Shown in pieces: positions 7,901 to 12,381 of a stretch of DNA of 12,381 nucleotides. Source of the stretch: Promethearchaeota archaeon (GTDB lineage Archaea; Asgardarchaeota; Lokiarchaeia; Sigynarchaeales; SOKP01); NCBI GenBank assembly GCA_016839635.1, contig JAEOTV010000124.1, positions 1-12,381 on the forward strand. Direction: 5' to 3'. A program made the position numbers and the translations under genes. Positions within the stretch are counted from its first letter, which is position 1; each line of letters starts with the position of its first letter. Under the pieces are notes generated by a model that saw only the letters and a program-made list of their open reading frames with translations, did no database searches and was not told the DNA's origin.

Positions 7901-7952
7901 GTTTAGAGAAAAAATTAAATCAATAATGACTTCAAAAAATAAAAACAAATAA
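4917..7952 (+). CDS. SMC/Rad50-like ATPase fused to Zc3h12a-type NYN ribonuclease
   Basis: The 1011-residue product has a split ABC-type ATPase head. Walker A is GKNGVGKS (34-41). The ABC signature is FSSGEK (708-713), Walker B is IIILDE (733-738) and the D-loop is LLDREH (742-747). Between the half-heads lies long coiled coil (about 155-365 and 415-515), broken at about 366-412 and 515-548, where a hinge could sit. There is a C-x3-C (C542, C546) but no Rad50 zinc hook (CxxC). After a linker, residues 863-1005 match the Zc3h12a-like NYN (PIN-like) ribonuclease pattern: LDGSN with D867, a DDD cluster at 940-942 in QAPAERDDDWFIIKFAMD, and ITNDRY with N959 and D960. All the acidic residues expected for a metal-dependent RNase are present. 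Known ATPase-gated RNases such as PrrC and RloC suggest an abortive defence role, but they use a different nuclease domain. Domain calls are strong; the biological role is inferred. Confidence 0.9.
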   Translation: MEAKLNQNLAIELNTQGRNTIPYIDYGNIITIHGKNGVGKSMAATLLEIASGNYIFESESRFKKLAGVIDSCEIQFKIEDNLLYKTILKPHLWSFDKNLNGVNPLTLGKFYKVDKNREKEIDFEEFRKDIYIRTIRGNESLEQQIFFFKDIFTAKISQKLKQLDDKIDFLEKYLNLLNLNELEKISDGYIQLQQKHNDELNKINNFENSIRNRRANIKNIEEKLKILQQLIKSTGNDLETLKKNKKVEEDKLSKIKTELEKKYKELSNIKLKKDELTTLLDKKTKETFKNLNKLRNAKENLEKQLISKYKLHLDKKKSIKSDIKEIKDNIGNYQNKIKSYKLEIEKLNKNNESIIEINKYLTQLRDICSKASSHDFGKDKLIKATTDKESFVSFSFEELYKIFHENNIEFKQDKELKEYQSKVENYNEEINENRKKLNALKEYSKILEKTSQIEADLKGKGSTIDSFIDINTQFESLDKKRINQETFIKNLDKEILEINQKVQELDNFIKELETMPTQTSLLKELEKMGIKIDKNGLIEDICKQQCLEIQKEVNNRQVELKAMVDDQNVTKQRLGITREALDKATKVIKNYVKDFGYTQIGEFLDYLKPHMEKFHRYIENTKKLYSRLKILKDDIEKVINGIKPKNETHLKIINIEFDNIFKRLYEKNEFFEYVFKNYSKIKKFDIINRTIIFNTLEGLEESRDLEEFSSGEKTYAYCRSIISMTANIAKYNIIILDESYALLDREHSKNLYQFQKQMVQEKGITKFINILPLKENLDDLINSVEKNLKQEEKYPDSENLIHLKHQLNILKSFQEEVSSKHYYQEINYPDELRKEINVSSGIIQNSSLTMLLTDSSEKELLFSFILDGSNIARHNRGSEKAHIRDVLKCKKKLENLGVPENSIFIVFGAGLRHYIPERDKTLYESLLTLETVNQAPAERDDDWFIIKFAMDHDSYIITNDRYLNYREKSLSYEEFIKSHSIHYSIIGNDIIFDEGFREKIKSIMTSKNKNK

Positions 7953-7996
7953 ATTAAAAAAGGCTATAATAGAATTAATTTTATTTAATCATAAAA

Positions 7997-8044
7997 ATGA
8001 GCATAATACGCGATTCAGTATACTTGAAGGAATTAAAATTTTGA
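7997..8044 (+). CDS. 15-codon upstream ORF overlapping the next start
   Basis: ATG at 7997 opens a frame encoding MSIIRDSVYLKELKF and stops with TGA at 8042-8044, overlapping the TTG start codon at 8041. A TATA-like CTATAAT (7964-7970) lies about 30 bases before the ATG. The Shine-Dalgarno sequence for the TTG (GAAGGA, 8026-8031) sits inside this frame. It could couple translation to the following gene or be chance. Confidence 0.25.
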   Translation: MSIIRDSVYLKELKF

Positions 8045-8646
8045 ATATTATTAAATCAATTATATTAGAATTTGGACCTTGTGCCAAGCTGGAGATACTT
8101 GATTATTTGAGATCTGACTTATTTTATAAAAAAGGTAATTATTCTCCTATAGAGTGGACTCGTTCTAAAATCCAATATCAATTAAAAAAGATATCTCAAA
8201 AAGATAAAAACATTTTCAAATTTAAAAGTAATAATGGTTTTAAAGTTCGCTATGGTATATCAAAATTCAAGTATTATTCATTAAAGGAGCCAAGATATAT
8301 AAGAGTAAAAGGCTATATAAGGCGATGCATGTTTTGTGGGATGCCTATGTATGTTTATGATTCAGAAATATTTCATTTTAAATATAAATGTAAACATTAT
8401 GAAGAACAAAAATGTTTTGAATTATTGAAGTTAAATACATTTTGGGCGATAATCTCCCCAAACTATGTCCATGGGATACTTGATGATTTACAGTCTGGCA
8501 CAATTAGATTACCAGGAACGAATCAAAATAAATCAAATAGACAAATTCATTCAGAATTATGGTTGATAAATGAAAAGGCACGAGAAAAAGAAATTATTGA
8601 GACAGATCGCTTGCTACCCATTAAAGCTGAAGAATTTATTGTTTAA
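8041..8646 (+). CDS. Winged-helix protein with zinc-binding cluster
   Basis: The 201-residue product starts with a probable winged helix-turn-helix (about residues 1-80: NIIKSIILEFGPCAKLEILDYL, then SKIQYQLKKI as a likely recognition helix). It continues into a zinc-binding segment with C96, C99 (CMFC), H112, C117, H119 and C125. The C-terminal helix-rich part (130-201) has no known motif. The start is TTG at 8041, supported by GAAGGA nine bases upstream; the frame is open further upstream to 7930 but offers no ATG, GTG or TTG. The gene follows the ATPase-RNase by 88 bases and probably belongs to the same unit. A DNA-binding regulator or a nucleic-acid recognition subunit of the module is the likely role; the precise target is unknown. 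A T-rich tract follows its stop codon. Confidence 0.7.
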   Translation: MNIIKSIILEFGPCAKLEILDYLRSDLFYKKGNYSPIEWTRSKIQYQLKKISQKDKNIFKFKSNNGFKVRYGISKFKYYSLKEPRYIRVKGYIRRCMFCGMPMYVYDSEIFHFKYKCKHYEEQKCFELLKLNTFWAIISPNYVHGILDDLQSGTIRLPGTNQNKSNRQIHSELWLINEKAREKEIIETDRLLPIKAEEFIV

Positions 8647-8657
8647 GAATGTGCTAT

Positions 8658-8673
8658 ATTTCTTTTTTGTTTT
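8658..8673 (+). terminator. T-rich terminator candidate
   Basis: A T-rich tract including T6 (8663-8668) starts about 12 bases after the stop codon of the winged-helix gene. Such tracts terminate archaeal transcription. It would separate the ATPase-RNase unit from the HhH/AAA+ nuclease pair. Confidence 0.4.
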
Positions 8674-8773
8674 AAATGATTAAATTTTTGGGAATCCAAA
8701 AATATTTTAGAGATAAAATCAAAAATACTAATTGACGAAAAGGAAAAAATCATAAAAATCATCATTTATAACT

Positions 8774-8780
8774 AAGGAGG
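8774..8780 (+). promoter_or_regulatory. Shine-Dalgarno sequence for the HhH gene
   Basis: AAGGAGG is the strongest ribosome binding site in the window, but it lies 14 bases before ATG 8795, longer than usual. A TATA-like TTTATAA at 8765-8771 would start the message near the ATG and exclude this site, so the real promoter is probably further upstream. Confidence 0.5.
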
Positions 8781-8794
8781 GTTTTGGAATAATA

Positions 8795-9445
8795 ATGACG
8801 AGTAATTTAACAGAAATTAAAGGAATTGGAGATTCAATCTTAAAAAAGTTGAAAAAAGCGAATATAAAAAATCTCGATGATTTAGCAAAGTCAACAATTG
8901 ATTATCTGACTAAAATAGATGGTGTTGGAGAGAAGTCTGCTAAAAAATGGATTTTCGCTGCTAAAGAGTTTTTAAATTCTCATGGCATTTCTAAAAAGAT
9001 TAAAGTTAAAGATTATGCATTAGAACAGAAGGTTGAAACTAAAGCTATGGTATTTTCTGAAGAAATTTATTCAATTCAATCGGAAATAAAAAAAATACAT
9101 AATAGAATAGATAATATGGATTATCGTTTAAAAAATATTGAGAATAATTTTTATAAATCAAAAAATATAGAAAAATCGATTCCTAAAATTACAGAAGAAC
9201 ATTTTTTAAGGACTTTAAGAGTTGTGTATGATTCTTTAGAAAAAAAAATTGAAAATTTTGTTCCTATTTCTGCTTTAACTGAAAAGCTTAAAGAATACAT
9301 CCCATGGTCGACTGAAAAAATTCATTCTGAAATATATAAATTATTCATGAATTATAAGGTAGATTTACAACCAGGTAAAAGATTTGATGGGAAACCACTA
9401 GTTCAGGATGGAAGAAAGTTTGTATGGTTTAAATTTAAATCTTAA
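8795..9445 (+). CDS. Helix-hairpin-helix DNA-binding protein with coiled coil
   Basis: The 216-residue product begins with a double helix-hairpin-helix domain (about residues 5-62). Hairpin glycines are visible in IKGIGDSIL and IDGVGEKSAKKW, a pattern that binds the DNA backbone without sequence preference and is common in repair and nuclease-associated proteins. A coiled coil follows (about 85-120, EIYSIQSEIKKIHNRID). The C-terminal part (about 130-216) looks like a winged-helix domain ending in a beta-rich wing (KPLVQDGRKFVWFKFK). The gene ends 24 bases before the AAA+ nuclease gene, which has its own Shine-Dalgarno sequence, so the pair is an operon. The likely job is to bring or orient the partner nuclease on DNA, perhaps recognising structure rather than sequence. 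Domain assignment is firm for the hairpins and weaker for the C-terminus. Confidence 0.8.
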   Translation: MTSNLTEIKGIGDSILKKLKKANIKNLDDLAKSTIDYLTKIDGVGEKSAKKWIFAAKEFLNSHGISKKIKVKDYALEQKVETKAMVFSEEIYSIQSEIKKIHNRIDNMDYRLKNIENNFYKSKNIEKSIPKITEEHFLRTLRVVYDSLEKKIENFVPISALTEKLKEYIPWSTEKIHSEIYKLFMNYKVDLQPGKRFDGKPLVQDGRKFVWFKFKS

Positions 9446-9456
9446 AAAGATAAATT

Positions 9457-9462
9457 AAGAGG
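9457..9462 (+). promoter_or_regulatory. Shine-Dalgarno sequence for the AAA+ nuclease gene
   Basis: AAGAGG lies seven bases before the ATG at 9470, in the 24-base gap after the HhH gene. It fixes this ATG as the start and supports co-transcription of the pair. Confidence 0.6.
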
Positions 9463-9469
9463 CTTAAAA

Positions 9470-11701
9470 ATGGTTTTGAATGATTTCGGTGAATATAAAG
9501 GTTGGTTCAAAAAATGTAAAGGAAACCTATTGAACTCTGAATATTTAAATCCATTTCCTAGACCTCCTATTGCTGTTAATCTTTATAATAATCCTCCCAT
9601 ATTTTGTTACGGAAGAGATGAGTATATAGAAGAAATATTAAATGAAGTTAAGGACAGCATTAAAAATCCTGAACCAAATTTAATAAGAATAATCGGAAAA
9701 CAAGGAATTGGAAAATCAACAGTAATCTGTTGGGTAATGAAAGAATTAGAAGAAATATATGATGTCCCAATTGTATACTTAGAAACAAGCGCTCAGCCTG
9801 AAGATTTCAATATGAAATCGCTATATAGGCAAATAATTTCTATAATAGAAAAGAGAGATATCCTTAATAAGCTTATCTTTAATAGTATAAGTAAATTCAT
9901 AAAAGCCTTTAAAGATGCGGGAGGAAGACTTTATAAGGAAATTTCAGAGAAATTTTCGGGTGAAGAAATTGAATACTTAATCAATAATTCTGAGTTTATA
10001 AAAAATAAGATACAAGATCCAAGTTTTAATCAAAAGTTTTTTGACTTATTAAAGAACAATATTATCCTAATAAAAGATTACATCCCAGTAGATCCTAATT
10101 TTTTATTGATTTTCTGGAAATCACATGTCCAAAATCCAGAAATAATTAAAACTTCTAACGCTTTTAGAGGAAATATGTCCTATGAGGGGTATAATATAGA
10201 AACAGATTATGATGCATCCAATTCTATAGATGAGTTAATTAATTTTAATCGGTGGTTATTTAACAATGAAACAGTGTTTGTTTTAATATTTGATCATTTA
10301 GAAGCGGGAATCTCTGAACAAAAAGAAGGTGTTTATTCTAATCTATTCTCCCTTCTTTTAAATTTAAGACATAAGAAATATTTAACTATAATAATTTCTG
10401 GTACTTTAGATGCATATAGTGCTTTTGATGAAATACTTCAAGAAGATCAAAAATTACAACTAGATAATTGGTCAAAAACAATTGCGTTAACAACTTTAAA
10501 GCCAGATAATGTAATTCGAATAGTAAATGAATATTTATCTATTTTTTGGAATAAATTTAATTTTCAACCTCCTCCGAAAAATGCATTATTCCCATTTGGA
10601 GAAAAAAGTATTAAATATTTGTATGAAAATAATGGTTTAGATTTACGTAAAACGTTAAAAAATCTATATGAACTCATTGAAAAATATAGATATGAAAAAG
10701 AATTAGAATATGTTGATGACTTTTTTAAGGCATTCAAAACTTTTAGAAAAAGAGAAGACGTAGCTCTCTCTTTTATAGAGCAACAAGAATTAGTTAAAAA
10801 ATTAATGGATAAATCTATTCAAGATAAAAATCGATCAACTTTAGTTGAGATGGCATTATATCAATTTTTTGATATAGTAAGGAGTCACCCTGATTATAAG
10901 TATCTTACAGATGTTAAACATGAACCCCCCTTAGGAAGATCGGAAAAAAGACCAGATGTATTTCTAGAATTTTTTGGTAATGAGGGACAACAATATGTTA
11001 AAAAATTAGGTATTGAAGTAAAAATGTATCGCAAAACTGATAAAATCTCAAAAGGAGATATCAATAAAACATATATTCTATTAAAAGAAAATGCTTTAGA
11101 TTATGTCACATGGATATCCAATGTCCCCTTGGATATTAAATATAGATATAGTTCAATTTCAAAAGAATTAACAAAACATATTGGTAGAATAAGTCCGTTG
11201 GATGATCTAGAATTAGCATATATTGCATTTATGGTATATTTTAATGAAATATATGGTAGAGACCCTAAGATAGAGGAAATTGAGTTTACTCTTAATAAGA
11301 TCGATTTAAATCCATTAAATATGAGAGAGAAACTGAAAAGTTTACCAAAGTTAACTGAAATTGAACTTCCAAAACCTTCAATAGAAATTACTTCATTTTT
11401 GAAACCTGAAGAAATTATCATTAAAACTCCTATAAGGGATAATTCTATTAAACCTAGAAAACCACCTAAAGTAGCCGTTGAAATAGGACAAGAAGAAATA
11501 AAATTAGAAGTTGAAAAATATATTAAAAGTAAATCTAGGACAAATCAGCAAATAACAAGTCATTATACGATCAAAGCAATTCAAAACGCTTTAAATCTTA
11601 AAGATCAAGATACAAAATTGGATGAAGAGATATGGGCAATTGCACTTAATATTTCTAAAAGTTATGGATTTAAACATTCTCCAAAAACAATCTATTTTTG
11701 A
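9470..11701 (+). CDS. AAA+ ATPase fused to PD-(D/E)XK nuclease
   Basis: The 743-residue product has an N-terminal AAA+ ATPase of ORC/STAND-like type. A GRDE motif (48-51) precedes Walker A GKQGIGKST (76-84). Walker B is VFVLIFDHLE (269-278, D275) and a sensor-like strand IIISGTLDA follows (307-315). The usual second acidic residue after D275 is histidine, with glutamate two residues on. About 455-555 is a canonical PD-(D/E)XK nuclease: a helix MALYQFFDIV, then RPDVFLEF (P495, D496), then GIEVKMYR (E516, K518), with a following helix and strand (DYVTWISN). All catalytic residues expected for DNA cleavage are present. The C-terminal 70 residues may form a winged-helix domain. Its close partner is the HhH protein upstream. 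An NTP-controlled DNA nuclease of a defence or repair system is the natural reading. ATPase and nuclease calls are strong; the family name is not known to me. Confidence 0.88.
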   Translation: MVLNDFGEYKGWFKKCKGNLLNSEYLNPFPRPPIAVNLYNNPPIFCYGRDEYIEEILNEVKDSIKNPEPNLIRIIGKQGIGKSTVICWVMKELEEIYDVPIVYLETSAQPEDFNMKSLYRQIISIIEKRDILNKLIFNSISKFIKAFKDAGGRLYKEISEKFSGEEIEYLINNSEFIKNKIQDPSFNQKFFDLLKNNIILIKDYIPVDPNFLLIFWKSHVQNPEIIKTSNAFRGNMSYEGYNIETDYDASNSIDELINFNRWLFNNETVFVLIFDHLEAGISEQKEGVYSNLFSLLLNLRHKKYLTIIISGTLDAYSAFDEILQEDQKLQLDNWSKTIALTTLKPDNVIRIVNEYLSIFWNKFNFQPPPKNALFPFGEKSIKYLYENNGLDLRKTLKNLYELIEKYRYEKELEYVDDFFKAFKTFRKREDVALSFIEQQELVKKLMDKSIQDKNRSTLVEMALYQFFDIVRSHPDYKYLTDVKHEPPLGRSEKRPDVFLEFFGNEGQQYVKKLGIEVKMYRKTDKISKGDINKTYILLKENALDYVTWISNVPLDIKYRYSSISKELTKHIGRISPLDDLELAYIAFMVYFNEIYGRDPKIEEIEFTLNKIDLNPLNMREKLKSLPKLTEIELPKPSIEITSFLKPEEIIIKTPIRDNSIKPRKPPKVAVEIGQEEIKLEVEKYIKSKSRTNQQITSHYTIKAIQNALNLKDQDTKLDEEIWAIALNISKSYGFKHSPKTIYF

Positions 11702-11705
11702 ATAT

Positions 11706-11729
11706 AATTCTAAACAAATACTTAGAATT
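11706..11729 (+). terminator. Hairpin after the AAA+ nuclease gene
   Basis: AATTCTAA pairs perfectly with TTAGAATT across an eight-base loop, beginning four bases after the stop codon. T-rich sequence follows (TATTTCTTCTT, about 11738-11750). It is a good candidate for ending the cluster transcript. Confidence 0.5.
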
Positions 11730-11779
11730 CCTCCATATTATTTCTTCTTAAATTTTATAAAGAAAATCTTTAATTATAT

Positions 11780-11793
11780 AATTGTTAACAATT
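11780..11793. promoter_or_regulatory. 14-base perfect palindrome upstream of NurA-like gene
   Basis: AATTGTTAACAATT is a perfect palindrome about 25 bases before the TATA box at 11817-11828, a position where activators or repressors often bind in archaea. Because it is A+T-rich, chance remains possible. Confidence 0.3.
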
Positions 11794-11816
11794 TTGTTTA
11801 ATCAAATCATAATTCA

Positions 11817-11828
11817 AAAATATATTTT
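11817..11828 (+). promoter_or_regulatory. TATA box for the NurA-like gene
   Basis: AAAATATATTTT is centred about 25 bases before the ATG at 11847, with no Shine-Dalgarno sequence between. This spacing predicts a leaderless message beginning at or near the ATG. Confidence 0.5.
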
Positions 11829-11846
11829 GCACGGTTGATATAATTT

Positions 11847-12381
11847 ATGGAGCCCCAAATCAATTTCGATTTAAATCAAATCCAAAATATTGATGAAACT
11901 GTTCAAACTCAAGTTGAAAAATTTCAAAGTATAAGAGATTTAGTAAAAAATCTAAAGTTTGTACCAATTGACCCTATTGGAACCTATAGTTCAGTTACTT
12001 ATAAATCTATAGATGGCGGAAAAATGGGGATTTACTTTGATCCATTTGAGCTAGATTATATTGTTATTGCTGATTCTTTTGGAAATGAATTAATGAAATT
12101 TCTTGTGCCGAAAGGTAAAGAATTAGAAACAGCAGATTTCATTTTTATGGATGAATTTTCGATTATTCAAAAGTTTTTATACCTTTTAGGGTTGAAATCG
12201 GTATCTCAAAGCTCTGGAATTTTAAAAAGTTCTAAGATTGCTATGGAAATTGCTGAAATTGCTTCCATTTTTGAAAGATTAACAAGACATAAAAATGAAC
12301 CATTAATTATAATGAAAGATGGTTTATTAAGAACAATTGCGTTAAAACAAGAACACATTGAAAGATTAATATCTATTTTAA
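11847..12381 (+). CDS. NurA-like nuclease, 3' end outside the window
   Basis: An open frame runs from ATG 11847 to the window edge; 178 residues are visible. It resembles the NurA domain, an RNase H-like metal-dependent nuclease that works with the HerA helicase in archaeal DNA end resection and in several HerA-associated defence systems. Visible landmarks are YKSIDGGKMG with D56 (the usual position of the VDGS motif), then a beta strand pair (YIVIADSFGNEL), the helix MEIAEIASIFERL with E137, and IIMKDGLLRT with D158 (the usual DGSL motif). The serine after DG is glycine at the first site and missing at the second, so this is a diverged member. Typical NurA proteins have about 330-450 residues, so roughly half is missing here. 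It has its own promoter and is set apart from the preceding cluster by a hairpin. A HerA-type ATPase may follow downstream. Confidence 0.7.
   Translation, partial: MEPQINFDLNQIQNIDETVQTQVEKFQSIRDLVKNLKFVPIDPIGTYSSVTYKSIDGGKMGIYFDPFELDYIVIADSFGNELMKFLVPKGKELETADFIFMDEFSIIQKFLYLLGLKSVSQSSGILKSSKIAMEIAEIASIFERLTRHKNEPLIIMKDGLLRTIALKQEHIERLISIL

Noticed and set aside
4917..7952. RloC or canonical Rad50/SbcC identity for the large ATPase
   Set aside because: There is no CxxC zinc hook, only C-x3-C away from the coiled-coil midpoint, and the C-terminal domain carries NYN motifs rather than the anticodon-nuclease motif of RloC/PrrC.
11101..11421. 106-codon minus-strand frame
   Set aside because: Antisense to the AAA+ nuclease gene; low-complexity serine/isoleucine composition and no start signals.
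1..12381. CRISPR array, tRNA, rRNA, transposase or integrase
   Set aside because: No regularly spaced direct repeats, no cloverleaf-like sequence and no recombinase motifs were found. The TTTCACGA copies are far too irregularly spaced for a CRISPR array.

Overview
The window is very A+T-rich and looks archaeal. Upstream regions carry archaeal TATA-like boxes at leaderless or near-leaderless distances: about 30 bases before the start at 2416 and about 25 bases before the start at 11847. Shine-Dalgarno sequences appear only at some internal genes (GGAGG before 8795, AAGAGG before 9470). The last gene resembles NurA, a nuclease family typical of archaea. The base composition and gene style would suit an Asgard (Loki-like) archaeon, but that placement is inference; nothing here fixes the taxon.

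Layout. Bases 1-599 hold no convincing gene, only a doubtful 41-codon minus-strand frame and a hairpin. Two minus-strand genes follow: a small three-helix membrane protein (600-950) and a DUF4268-family protein with a PD-(D/E)XK-like N-terminus (1147-2085). A 330-base divergent region carries an inverted repeat against a strong TATA box and starts a long plus-strand run. This run contains a 721-residue zinc-cluster protein with a putative restriction-endonuclease-like C-terminus (2416-4581), a 54-residue ORF (4733-4897), a 1011-residue SMC/Rad50-type ATPase fused to a Zc3h12a-like NYN ribonuclease domain (4917-7952), a winged-helix/zinc protein (8041-8646), a helix-hairpin-helix protein (8795-9445) and an AAA+ ATPase fused to a canonical PD-(D/E)XK nuclease (9470-11701). 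After a hairpin terminator and a new promoter, a NurA-like nuclease starts at 11847 and runs off the window.

Working together. Up to five different nuclease-type domains sit within about 11 kb: DUF4268, the zinc/REase-like protein, the NYN RNase, the AAA+ PD-(D/E)XK nuclease and NurA. They are accompanied by two large NTPases and small DNA-binding proteins. This composition resembles an anti-mobile-element defence island. The most striking gene is the SMC-like ATPase with a C-terminal RNase domain. By analogy with ATPase-gated RNases such as PrrC and RloC, it could sense aberrant DNA or nucleoprotein and release RNA cleavage. The function of the whole module is inferred from domains and synteny, not shown by the sequence.
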